Source: Effrenium voratum (Eukaryota; Sar; Dinophyceae; Suessiales; Symbiodiniaceae). From it: DNA of 64,000 bases. The notes below the pieces were generated by a model. It was not told the origin of the DNA. It saw only the letters and a program-made list of their open reading frames with translations, and did not search any database. Made by a program: the position numbers and the translations under genes. The stretch is taken from the NCBI GenBank assembly GCA_963377175.1, contig CAUJNA010003505.1:1423202-1487201 (forward strand), written 5' to 3'. Below, one piece after another: positions 11,801-22,166 of this stretch (position 1 is the stretch's first letter; every line of letters begins with the position of its first letter).

Positions 11801-14800
11801 CTTTGACGAGTTGACCCAACCAAATCGCAACCCTGGTGGCCCTAATGGCTCCGGAGGCCTCATGGAGCTCGTCGAAGATCACGCGGTTCCAGAAGAAGAG
11901 CTCCAGCAAAGGGTGGCCCATGGAGCTGGCGCCCTGGCCTCTGACTCCGAAGCTGAGAGAAAAAAACGGACTTCCATCTGCTGAAGTTAGTCTGGAAGAA
12001 AACAAACACAAATGTGCAGTGGTAGATTCCCTGTGAACAAGAGGGGACTTGTACACATATTCTTGTAAGCAAATCGAAGCAACACATTTGGGGCAAAAAA
12101 CATACAGATATGAAAGGCCTCGCCAAACATGCTTGCCTGACAAAAAAAGAGATGTGAAACCAGTCATTGACATTGATCCACGAAAACCAAGAGCCAAGGT
12201 GCCCGTAAGGAACCCGGACCAGGGATGCTTCTCCGGCTGCAGCAAGAAGGAGGACATTCCCAGCTGCAGCTTCTGAAGGAGTGTTAGGATCTTCCCCCCT
12301 CCCAACCAGTCCTCAGCTACCGCAAAGGCCCAAGCACACAAAGTACGGAGCTGAGCGGATTTTGCGGGGCATGAACTGAACCACAAGGGAATTGCTGTAT
12401 GCCAACACCAACCGGCTTTGAGTTGGTATGAGTTGCTTTTCAATTCCGCGAGGATGTGTTCCAGAATAGGGGCCACCTAAAAGTCACCGGAGGCGCTCGA
12501 TGCATCGAACGGTGTCCAAACTCCTAACTCCCAGCCCGCAATCCTGATGGCAGCTCTCCCTCCCACTGCAGATTAGCAAGGGCCCGCGGGACAAAAAAAC
12601 AAAAACGAAAACAAAATGAGGGACGGCCGTCTTTGCGAACATGTCAATTTGCAAAGGACAAACGGGGAAGGAATCGAGAACATCACCACAGCCTAGACCT
12701 CAGCCGATCAGGCTAGGGACCAATTTCCCTGTCAGGTGCCAGGCTTCTGGGACAGAGTGGTGCGAAATCTCAAAATGTCCCGCTTTTCTGGTGATTTCGA
12801 CGACCCAAAGGTACATTCGCCATATCACCACTTTTTCCGGGCCCTTGAACCTCTTCCCCCCTTGCCCCCGAACCTCTTCCCCCCTTGCCCCCAGCACCCC
12901 AACCACCTTAGGCGATGCTCGTCAGTGGCCACTGCCAGCTCCGCGAGCTTCTTCCGGCGCTCGTTGTACTTCGGGGAAAGCAGCAGCTCGTAGTTGCAAA
13001 GCACCAGGTCGGCCTCCAGAACGCTCCTGGATTGGGGTCCAGCCAGTTCCTTCCATGGAGCTTTTTCGTCCCGCCATGAAGCGGCTGTACACTTTGGTCA
13101 GTTTGAACATGGATCCAAACCGGTTTCGGCTTGGCTGGAATGCGAGGGGTTCCCATCTTTAAGGGATATCAACATGGGGAATTTGAAACTCCTCACCGCC
13201 TTTTGGAGGGGAGGCCACTGGAAGCGGGCTGAGAAGCTACATGAGGTCACATGCGCAGGCGGAAACCACAAGCCAGAAAGCCCTGGAAAACAATACACAG
13301 GTTTCTTGAACAGGATATGGGCGGGCCGCCCGTTTTTTGTGGTACAGGGTGGATTCTCCATGTGTTCCCAGAGCCAACAGCAGACTACCAACACTGTTGT
13401 CAGTGACTCATGTTTCGAACCCAGGATTCTTAACTCCATGGTTGATTCACAGAGTGTGTTCCATTTGCGGTGAAACAAATGCCAAAGGAATCCTGGGTGG
13501 GGTCCCATGTTAGAAGGAATCCAGATCACTAAGAAATCCTCGTTCCACCAGGTTGACTCCCCCATCCAAGATACCCCAAAGAAAGGACCCCGAACCTTTA
13601 AGATATAGGTAGATGCAATCTATATATCGGCTAAGGGGCGTGCCCTCCCTGTCCTGACGGTGGCCTTTTTGAGGTCTGCCTCCTTCGTCAGGTCCACCAC
13701 CTGCGGGTCCCACGGCCCTTCTCGAAACATGTTGACATCAGAATCGGCTCCCATGCGGGTTTGAGGGTAGGTCACCTAAGGTGCGACCTTGAAGTGTCGT
13801 AGCACCTGTGGTCGTAGGCGCTCTCGGGTGGATTGAGGGAACACCGCCTCCGTGTATATGTTTGAGAGCCCCTCAGAATGTTGGCTATAAGAGTTGCAAA
13901 GAAACCGCGACAAGCGCGGGCTGATCATTGGCAGGAACACATGCCAGGATTGCCTTGTTCTCTATGTGCAACAAAAATACCATGATTTCGGAGTCAACCG
14001 ATTCTGTCTCGTGTATCCGGTGGATCCTTCGAGAAAGCTGGATCACAAACATCCACAGGTCTCAAGTCCCTATCAGGAGCATCAAGCCCAGTCCGTCCAC
14101 ACCCCCTAGTAAAATTTTTATAAAAGTTGGGAAACAACAATTAATGCATACAAAAAGGCAAAACCTCGAAATGGTTCTCTAAAATCCTCACAGAACAGTG
14201 GATATGCAGCTGGCACAAATCTATCTTATGGCTTTAGACCGCATACCTAACTGAAGGTAGCGCCACTATTCTGTTCAAGATGTCTTCCTTCCAGAAAGAA
14301 CTGGACGGTTTTTGCAAAGCATGGCGAATCCACCTCTACTTGATGGCTAGTACTACCTGCCCAACAAACTTCACCTTGTTGCGGGCATGTTCCCCCCCCC
14401 CGCCCGAAAAAAAGAAGAAGAAGAAGTTGAAACAAACATGAAAAAAAACCAACCCCATAGAACCCAAGTCAGGACACCTGGTTCTTCTTGCCCGTGAACT
14501 TGGCGATCTCCTGCTTCCACTGGGCGTGGAGATGCGAGGGGATGCAGATCAGGGTGGCCTTGCTCTGGAAGCTGGTGCCCCGGTCCACCTCCGGCATATC
14601 CCCAAACTCCTCCTCCTGAGCCGCCGGCATGGAGCATGACTGGCATTATATTATACATATATCATATATATAATGTATATATATATATACTGTATATATA
14701 TATATTATATAATTATATACACATATATACATATATATATATATATATGACCAATTGGACGAATAGATGGCACTGACACATGATTGGCAGGCTGAAACTG

Positions 14801-17239
14801 GTGCCATGTATTTTCAACTAAACTGACTTAAAAAGGAGACATATGGTGATTGGTTGTCCTCTGGTTCTCTCCTAAAACCAGTCTTACTCTTTGACAGAGT
14901 TCCAAATACGTGAGGTATCGAGTACCATAATCAACAACCTTACCAGCAGCACCACCATAGTGCCCAAATGACATCAATCAAGCGGACAACCCCCTGGTTG
15001 ATTTATTGGAGGCGCTGCATTTCTCAGGGAGCTTTTGGGTACAGTAAAGTGAATCCACCTTCATTCATCCAGGGTCAACATTAATAGGGTTCCTTAAGGA
15101 TACTGCAAAAACCCTGAATCCGCCGGTGAAAACCGCTGAGACCCCAGCGATCCTCAAACCAAAGCTGGCTGTCAAAAATCGGGTACCCCACATGGAACGG
15201 TAAGTGGAAACGTGGACCAAAACCTGCAGTCCAATTCCTGGTGTAATTCTGACCCATACCCAGCTCTGGGCCGAGCAGCTTGCCGCGCCTCATGCAGCGC
15301 GATGGCCAGCACTGTTTTGCCATAGCCCATCCTGAGGCGTCGAAAGCCGCTGCTTTCCCCTGCCCGAGCAACGGGGGTGACCGGGTCCTAAACAAACGTA
15401 TGCACAACTTCTCCTTTGGTGCAGCTTCTCGACCAAAAGAACCCATTTAGGGTCCCCAGTATAGAGTATGGAGTTCTGTTGATGTTGAGACTCTCGTCGG
15501 CCAGAATTCCACTGCGCGCGCGGAAGGAGGCGATGATCCGGCAATCCAGCGTCCAGTCGATGGCCAAACTTTTCGGAGCCTCCTGGAGAAACACTGCCTT
15601 GTAAGGCCAATTTGGACTGAGACTCATGGGGCGTTGAAGATACTGGGTTCAACGTGGGGGCATCCGTGATCCGCGATTAGTGGGCACTAGGCGAGCCAAT
15701 CGATTCGGGGAGGCGGATTCGATGTATCCAACAAGAGGCCGGCTTCGGACAGAGATGCTTGAAAGGACAATCTCAAAGAGCAATACCCGAAAAACGCCTT
15801 GGCCGTTTAGCCAATGATTTTCGGGGCACTTGAGCTCTATTTGTTTGACTTGAAGCATCCCTGGCTCCTTGGCTCCCCCATAATCGAAAAGCCAGCTGGT
15901 GCAAGCTGTCATCTGCTTCCCTGTAAGGAGCTGGTGTAAGTGCCGCCCGTGAAAGCATGTAAGAATGACCATTCCCTCCTGAAATGGCAGTGGCTCAAAA
16001 AACCGGTACCGAAATGGAACCTTGGTAAGTGGAAACATGGACCAAAACCCGCGTAACCCCTACTGTTTAATTTTGAGCCACAGCCAAATGAGGAACTCCA
16101 AGCGAAGACGTCCACCATGATCGCTCGTTCTTCCGGATCCCCAGTAATCAACTCCCTCCGTCCCACCTTCACTGCGCTCTTCAGAATGGAGTGTTGGCCA
16201 ATCCCGTTCCATCCCAGCTGAAGAACAAAACAAAGGGAACGGGGGTTGCGGGCCCATTTCGTGACCCAGGCATTTGGAGAGGGCATCAATCGGGCAAGGC
16301 GGACTTTCGTGGATTGGACACCAGTTACACATGGTAGGTCCACCATGTCTGTGGGGATTTGCCCGTGCTTCTCCAAAGGAACAATGCATGCCCCATTCGG
16401 GTTTCGTTCCCTTTAGACCATCCTGGGTATATTGCTTTCTTGAGCCCTGGGCAAACTTACTGGGCCTGGTTCTTCTGGAAAACCGCGGGCAACTATCCCA
16501 TGTCCTCCCCAAACCCAAACCAACAAGAAAGTAGACCCGTCATTTCGTCCCTTGCCAACTGGACACCGCCCGCCTCTTCGGGTCGAGCTCGCTGCCAGTA
16601 GCAGCGGTAGATCATCGTGAGCGGCGTGCAGGAGCTCTCCTCCCGTGGGAGTGAGACTGGAGAAAGACTACGGGTACTTTGCTCTTGCAAAGCGGAATGG
16701 TGCACTTCCATGTTCATTGGGAGGGTAAGCTTTGCAAAACGGAGGATTGTGGCCAATCCTACTCTGTGAGCCGCTGAAAATCAATGGAAGAGGGAAGCCA
16801 AATCCCTAAAAACCAAAACAAGGAAGGCTTGCTTTTGAACAAGCACTTGAGGGGAGCAAATTTCATGAGAAAGCCCCAAACGGCTGGCTGAGCGCGCTCT
16901 TGAGGTAGCACTTTCAGGTTGGCTTAGAGGGCCGCTGAAACCCCAATACACCGAAATGCTGCTGGGCCGTCGGACGCGGTTGTAAAGGAGAACTCTCCCA
17001 TTTTGAGAAACACCCAGATGCCTTTGGGTATGATTTTAGCCGAACGCCAATTAATTTTCATGAGATACATCCAAGTGCGTTTGGGTTGGGTCAAGGGATT
17101 CTACCCTCTCCTGCAGGCGTTATGGCCCCCAGTTCAATGAGCCGATTTCGTGCGCCCGGAACTCACCTGCTGGAGCATCCAGCTCAGCGACCGCAGCTGC
17201 TCTGGCCGCAAAGGATGCTTCAGGCCAACCTGCGCGTGC
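5796..17239 (-). CDS. SNF2-family ATPase/helicase gene, multi-exon, partial
   Basis: Seen: a series of 50-190-nt GC-rich open segments on the minus strand that read, in order from right to left, as the N-terminal ATPase half of an SNF2 protein. They give LRPEQLRSLSWML (Q-motif region), GILADE then MGYGKT (motif I), TLICIPSHL..QW (Ia), DLVLCNYELL, RVIFDELHE (II), WGLTGTP (III) and VRQNTAELP. Most neighbouring exons join in phase. Family knowledge: SNF2 ATPases use ATP to remodel chromatin or act in DNA repair; the layout recalls RAD5/SHPRH-type members, but the subfamily is not settled. Motifs IV-VI were not found and may lie left of the window or in exons I missed. The N-terminus may extend right of 17239. 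Introns include GT, GC and GA donors. The extent of the left-hand exons is inferred. Confidence 0.8.
6551..6656 (-). CDS. Probable exon RLLLEKPSASPTEEKLKEAK
   Basis: After CTCGAG. Reads RLLLEKPSASPTEEKLKEAK then DLKAWSSRCEELRLK, ending at AAG|GCCGGT, a GC donor. The intron to its right (about 6670-6780) is G-rich on the plus strand. Confidence 0.5.
6800..6889 (-). CDS. Probable exon LKQLMDAKLQGENWCAKLRR
   Basis: Follows CTCCGTAG. Reads LKQLMDAKLQGENWCAKLRR then GTLKDGLHD. The donor is uncertain. Charged and helical; no family motif recognised. Confidence 0.5.
7279..7341 (-). CDS. Probable exon YSILRFNFIRGSKTAPSMLA
   Basis: Twenty-one codons between GGTTCAG and GGC|GTGAGT, a good GT donor, phase 0 at both ends. 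Assigned to the SNF2 gene only by position. Confidence 0.5.
8046..8080. repeat. (AAT)n/(AT)n microsatellite
   Basis: ATAATAATAATAAT followed by an alternating AT run in an intron of the SNF2 gene. Confidence 0.85.
8100..8240 (-). CDS. Possible SNF2 gene exon, E/A-rich
   Basis: GC-rich segment reading REAPPAKPQEAEV...LEEAEAKVAQ on the minus strand, with several GT and GC donor-like sites and a CGCGCGCGCG run. Exon limits are not resolvable by eye and it could be low-complexity non-coding sequence. Confidence 0.3.
   Translation of the reverse strand, partial: PAPAGFRLRARAREAPPAKPQEAEVGALEEAEAKVAQSGEVGLGVS
8660..8848 (-). CDS. SNF2 gene exon, helix-rich ACVKLLTRHRW
   Basis: Sixty-three codons, the longest exon of the set, ending at ACCTCC|GTGAGG. 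Alanine- and leucine-rich, with a helical look and no family motif recognised. It joins its upstream neighbour in phase 0. A 13-bp GGGGGCAGTGGAG tandem repeat lies just upstream in the intron (about 8871-8918). Confidence 0.6.
8871..8918. repeat. GGGGGCAGTGGAG tandem repeat
   Basis: About four 12-13-nt units in the intron just upstream (on the minus strand) of the helix-rich SNF2 exon. Confidence 0.8.
9092..9220 (-). CDS. SNF2 gene exon ERALYLSALHSESWRTVLKR
   Basis: Forty-three codons after CTCCGTAG. HTPQ from the previous exon joins ERALYL, the family's TPxERxLY pattern. The proposed donor is GC (GGCGAG|GCGACG). Confidence 0.7.
9425..9505 (-). CDS. SNF2 gene exon FEVRQNTAELPKI
   Basis: Exactly 27 codons between CGCTAG and CCGCAG|GCACAT. 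Reads FEVRQNTAELPKIRVVQHL...VKHTPQ, the segment after motif III in RAD5/SHPRH-like SNF2 proteins. The intron is GC-AG. Confidence 0.75.
9910..9960 (-). CDS. SNF2 gene exon DSDPVLLANCGRFLDAC
   Basis: Starts after CCAAAG in phase 0. The 3' end is ambiguous: a GC donor after TGT gives RFLDAC|FEVRQN with the next exon, while the open frame continues another 8 codons to a GT. Confidence 0.55.
10996..11080 (-). CDS. SNF2 gene exon after motif III
   Basis: Reads LLSSAKHVAAMAAMLRVDVA..PGSHLLQ. It ends CTGCAG|GACAGA, again a GA donor if spliced as proposed, and passes in phase 0 to the next exon. Confidence 0.6.
11626..11729 (-). CDS. SNF2 gene exon with motif III (LTGTP)
   Basis: Reads VAPKSAGDDAVLLCLRA then HHFWGLTGTPRHGRKEVG. 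WGLTGTP is the SNF2 motif III. Acceptor CATGCCAG; donor GT (GTCGG|GTGAAC), in phase with the next exon. Confidence 0.8.
11859..11952 (-). CDS. SNF2 gene exon with DELH box (motif II)
   Basis: Preceded by a strong pyrimidine tract, TTTTTTTCTCTCAG. Reads FGVRGQGASSMGHPLLELFF then WNRVIFDELHE. DELH is motif II, which coordinates Mg-ATP. The proposed donor is GC (CATGAG|GCCTCC), giving phase 0. Confidence 0.8.
12907..13026 (-). CDS. SNF2 gene exon with DLVLCNYELL
   Basis: Reads SVLEADLVLCNYELLLSPKY...KKLAELAVATDEH. ADLVLCNYELL matches the conserved segment between motifs Ia and II in SNF2 ATPases. It ends in phase 2 at CTAAG|GTGGTT and joins the DELH exon in frame. Confidence 0.8.
13654..13717 (-). 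CDS. SNF2 gene exon PWDPQVVDLTKEADLKK
   Basis: A 64-nt segment after TTTCGAGAAG. It ends ACC GTC AG | GACAGG, and the next exon supplies G AGC GTT, so the frame runs ATVRSVLEADLV without a break. The intron is therefore GA-AG. Confidence 0.7.
14478..14615 (-). CDS. SNF2 gene exon with motif Ia
   Basis: Reads EEEFGDMPEVDRG...TLICIPSHLHAQWKQEIAKF..KKNQ. The TLICIPSHL..QW..EI.KF pattern is the SNF2 motif Ia region. It starts after CTCAG; one reading ends at CAG|GTGTCC, but a GA donor 7 nt further on would fit the phase of the next exon better. Confidence 0.8.
14640..14750. repeat. (AT)n-rich microsatellite
   Basis: Long alternating A/T stretch with TATAC interruptions, in an intron of the SNF2 gene between the motif I and motif Ia exons. 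Confidence 0.9.
15280..15331 (-). CDS. SNF2 gene exon with Walker A MGYGKTVLAIAL
   Basis: Begins after GCCTCAG with G|ATGGGCTATGGC and reads MGYGKTVLAIALHEARQ. The K and T of GKT are the ATP-phosphate-binding residues. The 3' boundary is uncertain; GC donors are available after CAT GAG and after CGG CAA. Confidence 0.75.
15494..15597 (-). CDS. SNF2 gene exon ending in SGILADE (motif I, first half)
   Basis: Reads AVFLQEAPKSLAIDW...RSGILADE. The last codon is split: GAC GA | G ATG GGC across the intron reconstructs GILADEMGYGKT, the SNF2 Walker A region. This requires an intron beginning GAGTCT, a GA donor. Confidence 0.8.
16574..16639 (-). CDS. SNF2 gene exon after the Q-motif region
   Basis: A 66-nt segment of 22 codons (ESSCTPLTMIYRC...RPEE) that joins in phase 0 to both neighbours. 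The proposed donor is GC (GAG|GCGGGC). No motif identifies it by itself; it is placed by phase and order. Confidence 0.5.
17167..17239 (-). CDS. SNF2 gene exon: Q-motif region
   Basis: Reads ...LKHPLRPEQLRSLSWMLQQ, the conserved opening of SNF2 ATPase domains. It ends in phase 0 at a consensus CAG|GTGAGT donor (17166 downwards). The acceptor is probably TTTCCGTGCAG. Confidence 0.75.
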
Positions 17240-19577
17240 CTGCACGGAAACAACTTGGATATGTGTGAAGGTAGGGGAATTTGCTTGCTGGTCTCTCAGT
17301 TGTTCGGTGACCCTGCAAAAAAACGGGAACCCTTTTTGGGGAAGACCATTTTTAGTGGGGCAGCTACCAAAAAAGGGGAAAAAGGGTGCCACTGAACAAC
17401 TGAGTGGTGCGCAGTAGAAAATGTGGCAATAACCCCTCCACGCCGTCCTTTGTGGTTTCCTTTAAGGGGACCCCTGGGTTCAGACCTCATTTCCTGAGCA
17501 CCAGCAAGTTTATCACTTATATACCATCTCCAAATTGTGGGAGGGAAGTCCATAAGTGGCACTCTTAGCTTCGCACCCAAAGACATGCGAAACCGGCAAC
17601 ATGAGTGGCAGTCACATAGGGGGTCCCACCCAAATATCCCACAGGGTATGTGTTGAGTCTTGTGAAAGGAGGCACAGAGTCCCCTGCACTTTGCTCACAC
17701 TCAATTCCAAACGGACTTGGGTGATTCGTACAGTGCCAGTTAGCAACATCGGTTCAAATTCTTCAAGACGATAGGTCATCAAAAAACCCGTTGCTCTAAA
17801 CATAAGCCTGGATAAAAAGCCATCTCCCACCTGGGATCCTTCAAAAGGTCGGCTGCCTCCCGCTTTGTGAGCCCCATAGGTCCTAAGATCTTTTGAATCC
17901 CCACAGTAAACACTGAGTTCATAAAGTGGCCAAGCCTCTGAAGGTTCTGGGGGTAGTTCGGGTAGTGGAAACATGTTCGAATCTCCCGGTAAAAAACGCC
18001 CCCAGCTTGGTTCACCCATCGCCTGGCATCCAACTTGTTGTCCAAGAGCCGGAAGCTGGGAGCTCCTGTGTCGCAAATGCGAGTGAAAACTCCCATGGCC
18101 AAAGCCCCAAGTTGTACATTCAAGAGGTTCCTTTCTGTGGTTCCTTTTCTGTGTTTTCCCGTGCCCGAAATTCTTAATCTATTTATAGGCCGTGTGACAC
18201 CGATTTTCTAGGGGTACGTGGCTGAGATGTTGCCTTGGACCTGTGGATACATAATAGGTATTCAAGTCAGCTGGTTTGTGGCAGGGACATGGGCTCGGCA
18301 ACAAGCTGAGAAAGAAGCAAGCAAGCAACAGCGTTCTTTGGCCACCCACCTTACTGAAATGCAACGTCCGGCAACTTGCTCTTATGCGCACCTCCCAAAG
18401 GGTCCTAGAAAGGAACAGGGAGTTCAGCAAGCAGGCTAGTAGGATTTAGGGTATGAGTTCAAATTGGGGACCCACCAAAAAGTTTTGTGAGGGTTCCAAC
18501 TTATTGAAATTCCTCAGGCTGTCTCTCATAATACATCTCACGCACGTGCTTGGCCACCAAGGTCCTTTTGCTTTCCCCAACTCTGCGGGCACTCCCTGCG
18601 AGACCCGCCAGTCACCCTCGTAGCCGAGCGCAGGGAACCTGGAATCCGAGTCACTCAAAAAACCCACCGCGAACTTTGGGCAAGATGGGCATGCAAACCA
18701 GTTTGACTTTACTTCAAAAGAGTCACACGCAAACAAAACGTGAGCACGGGCAGCCACAACTTCTGCCCGAATTTGTTTGACCATGGAGCAGCGCGGTCCT
18801 TTGACCACCTTGCCAAGGCAAGGTTTGGCATTCCAAGAGGAATTCTGCACTTCCAAACATCACTCACCAAAAGGAGTTGTGTTTTAACAGGCCAAAGGGG
18901 AAAAATAAGGAAGATAGTTTTGGGAACGGCAATCCAGTCCTGTTCGCCGATTGGGCAGTCTGAGGTAGTCTGAAAAGGACCGTGTCATGGGTCTGGTCAA
19001 ATGCAGGCTGGGGATTTTAGAGCAGTACTCCAAAGTTGATGAGCCAGAGCAAAAGCCACGGAAGTCACTAGTCACAATCAGGCTGTGGCTCATGCTATGG
19101 CTCAACAGTATCGGACCCATCTCACCGCTCCAATTCCCAGCCTAATGCCGTGCAAAAGCAGGGCGAAGGCAGTGTGCAGGTTGACCTTCCACGACGGGGC
19201 AAAACTCCTTTGCAGTCGACATGGATTTATGTGCTGTCTGTCCATGAGTGCTTTCATGGCTTACACAGGCTTCCATTGATTCTTCGTGGTCTCTATATGT
19301 CCCTATATTTAGATTTGTCTCCAAAGTAGGAAGATGGTCGGTTTCCTTTGTCGCTCCCTTGAGGACCAACCACAAAAGGGCTTCCTCAAACAAGGCGGCC
19401 CCATGCCTCGTGCTCTTGCTCCCCAATGGCAAGAAAGGTGTTTAGCCCTGCTCACATGGATGTATCAACAGGGGCGGCACCGTACCCACTGATGCCGCCA
19501 ACTTGCGAAACAGGTGCACCAACCACCCCCTTAACACTCAACAGCAAAATCTAGCTGGCACCATTTCCACCCGAAAC
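17240..19577. other. Intron or intergenic DNA upstream of the SNF2 exons
   Basis: Contains open minus-strand stretches at 17779-18123 (114 codons) and 18446-18856 (136 codons). The second includes WFACPSCPKF, with paired cysteines. Neither has a recognisable family or clear splice borders, and ORFs of this size occur by chance elsewhere in the window. They may be old mobile-element or exon remnants. Confidence 0.3.
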
Positions 19578-19671
19578 CTCCTCCCCGCTCCTGCACCCGC
19601 ACGTCGATGCCGGAGGCGTCTTCGTTGAGCTGGTACACCACCCGCCGGCAGCGAGATGCGGCGTCGGCGTC
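19578..19671 (-). CDS. Exon-like island DAASRCRRVVYQLNEDASGI
   Basis: GC-rich segment following CCTGAG, reading DADAASRCRRVVYQLNEDAS then GIDVRVQERGG and ending at GAG|GTTTCG. Its protein-like composition and position suggest an exon upstream of the SNF2 ATPase exons, possibly of the same gene. No domain recognised. Confidence 0.45.
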
Positions 19672-20199
19672 CTCAGGGCGTCTTTGCCTCCGTTTTCAGA
19701 GTTGTTAGTTTGATCCGTTGCTAAATAAAGCTGAACTTTTAGTGAAATATGGGTGTGCATGTTCATGGGGCTCATTGGTGCGCATGGTTTGCTGGGGATT
19801 CATGTCCACCAACTACTTTGGAGGTGCCCTACCAGTAGGGCCGGTGAAGACTCTCACAAATATAAGAACTATAGCTCGCTTGCTCTCTCTCCCGTCTCTC
19901 CCCCTGTCCGTCTCTCTTTGTTTTCACTTCCTCCTCTTCTCGCTCTCTTTCGGCTGAAATCCTTGCCAAACTGAAGCCCCACATTGCTTATTGTTGCGTG
20001 CCCATCGAACTAGGCTTTCGAGGTTGGTGTGTGCAATGCTGCACCTGTTCGCGCAAGGCCAAACTTGCTGAGCGGCGGCTCATGGGGTTGGGTTTTTGCA
20101 TTGTTGTTTGGTGTTGTTTGCGTGTTTTTTGACATTGCTTTTCTACAAGTTACGCTTTGTTCTATTTGGGTCTGTGCCAAAATTAGGGAAGTTTGGATA

Positions 20200-21000
20200 G
20201 GGGGTATGATTCGAGGGTATGATTCGAGGTATGATTCGGGGGTATGATTCCGGGTATGGTTCGCAGGAACCGAAACTTCTGTTGCAACATTAGCTGACGC
20301 TCTGCCGCGCACAAAAGGTATGGTTCGACGCGTGGTTCGGGTATGTTTCGGGGCATGATGCTTTTCAGCCATAGAGATGTTAGTTGTAGTCGTAATCGTA
20401 GTCGCGTTGTAGCAGTAGTAGTAGCAGTACTAGTAGCAGTAGTAGTCGTAGTGAAAGTAGCAGTGAAAGAAGTAGTAAAAGCGGTTGTAGCAGTAGTGGC
20501 AGTAGTAGAAGTAGTAGTCGTCGAAACGGGAGTAGTAGTAGTAGAAGTAGAAGTAGAAGTGGAAGTAGAAGTAGAAGTAGAAGTAGAAGTAGAAGTAGTA
20601 GTAGCAGTCGAAGTAGTAGTAGTAGTAGTAGTAGTAGTAATAACAGTAGAAGTAGTAGTTAGGAGTTAGGAGTTAGTAGTTAGTAGTTTGTAGTTAGTCG
20701 TTAGTAGTAGTAGTAGTAGTAGTAGAAGAAGTATGGCAGTAGCAGCAGCAGCAGTAGTAGTAGTTGGTAGTTGATAGTTGGTGGCAAGTAGTTCGTAGTT
20801 CGTAGTTCGTAGTTAGTCGTCAGTAGTTAGTAGCTAGTAGGAGTTGCTGTGGGTAGTAGTAGTAGTAGCAGCAGTAGTAAACGTAGTAGTAGTAGTAATA
20901 TTGTAGTAATTAGTAGTACCTGGCGGTGTGAAGAGGGGTATGGTGCGGGGTATGGTTCGGAGGTATGACTCGCGGTATGGTTCAGGGGTATGGTTCGAAC
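20200..21000. repeat. AGT trinucleotide block flanked by GGTATGRTTCG arrays
   Basis: A cryptic AGT/GTA repeat of about 530 nt (20385-20915), including AGTAGAAGT and GTTAGTAGT sub-blocks, is flanked on both sides by short arrays of GGTATG(A/G)TTCG: 20200-20270 on the left and 20936-21000 on the right. The valine-rich translation at 20343-20669 is a repeat shadow, not a gene. Confidence 0.9.
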
Positions 21001-21474
21001 TTCCATCCTGTACTAGACCTTGCGCAGCTTAAAAAGCACACACACACACATTTGTAGCGCTAGCAAAGAGTGAAAGTGAGCAGATGCAATGGATGGAGGA
21101 GAAGCAATGCACTATTCTGACACACAAGTTGCGCTTTCTTTTATTCGTAGTGATAAAGAAGAGTGACAGGGAACAGATTCAACGGATTCAGGACTGCAAT
21201 GCGCTGTTTTGACACAAAGCCGCCATAGAGCCAAAACTACCTTTCCAAGTACCGCGATAATCTAGATAATCTGTCAAGGAAAAACAAGCTGGCTGTTTCT
21301 TCTAATTCACTTGCATAGAATTCGGTTGCGGTTAGTGAAATTACCAGGCCGCGATGCGTGTTTTGTTGGTTTTTTGTTGGCAACAGATATAGGAGTCCAC
21401 GGGTCTCGTGTTTTGTTTGGTGTGAGCCAAAAAACACCCCATGAGGTGCGCTTCTGTATCTATAAGACATTGCG

Positions 21475-21725
21475 AAAGTGCTGCGCCTACCAGGAAAACC
21501 GGCTTGACCTTGCGAACATGACGCACCTGCCACGAACTCTGTGCCTGTCACGAAATCTGCACTCGACCTTTTGAAAGTGCTGCACCCGCCACGAATGTGA
21601 AAGCGATGCGCTTGCCACAAAATCCGCCTTGCTAAAGAGCCGCGCCCGTCACGCAATCTGCGCCTAAGTCTGCCAACGTGCTGCAGGCTGCCAAAGTGTT
21701 GCGCCTGCCACGAAATCTGATCGCA
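21475..21725. repeat. Degenerate GCGCCTGCCACGAAATCTG minisatellite
   Basis: The phrase TGC(G/A)CCTGCCACGAAATCTG with variants recurs about every 25-55 nt, mixed with CTTGACCTT/CTCGACCTT spacers. No coding frame is conserved across the units. Confidence 0.65.
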
Positions 21726-21889
21726 AACCCACTGCTTCGCAGTGCGAAAAGCGTTCACGTCCGTGCCAAGCCCGAGTCCGACCCAGCTCCGCACCCGTTC
21801 CGAGCCCGTCGTCCGTCAGGCTTCACGAGCGAGGTTTTGTTTGCAGGGAAAGAAGATATATATTTTTTTCTCAAGCTAAAGGGTCAAGA

Positions 21890-22065
21890 TCCAGCCCAGC
21901 AACATCCAGGCGCAGGCATCCCATTTCTGATCAAAGCCCTTCTCCTGCTGGGGGAAGTCGGTGATCCGGGCGCAGGTGTGGGCGAGCCCAACCTCCGGCA
22001 CCAGGCGCGCGAAGAAGGGCTGCCATCCTGCCGTGATTCCAGCGGGCTTCGAGAGGGACATGTTG
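21890..22065 (-). CDS. Exon-like island GWQPFFARLVPEVGLAHTCA
   Basis: GC-rich minus-strand segment reading SKPAGITAGWQPFFARLVPE, then VGLAHTCARITDFPQQ and a tryptophan-rich end WDACAWMLLGW. The composition is protein-like. Splice borders are unclear and no family is recognised. Confidence 0.45.
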
Positions 22066-22166
22066 CAAGGGAAACGTGTCTCTCCCTTCTCATCTACCTG
22101 CTGAAGGGATTCTCCTGAGTATTAGCTTAGTTGTCCTAAAAGAATCTTACCCCCAGTTGGATGTTT

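Noticed and set aside
11622..12476. 284-codon minus-strand ORF taken as one exon
   Set aside because: It fuses two SNF2 exons (motifs II and III) with intron sequence that happens to be open; spacing of the motifs and splice sites show an intron between.
17779..18856. Minus-strand ORFs of 114 and 136 codons as genes
   Set aside because: No family, no clear splice borders, and comparable chance ORFs are common in the window; kept only as a note.
20343..20669. Valine-rich ORF
   Set aside because: Direct translation of the AGT/GTA trinucleotide repeat; no non-repeat protein content.
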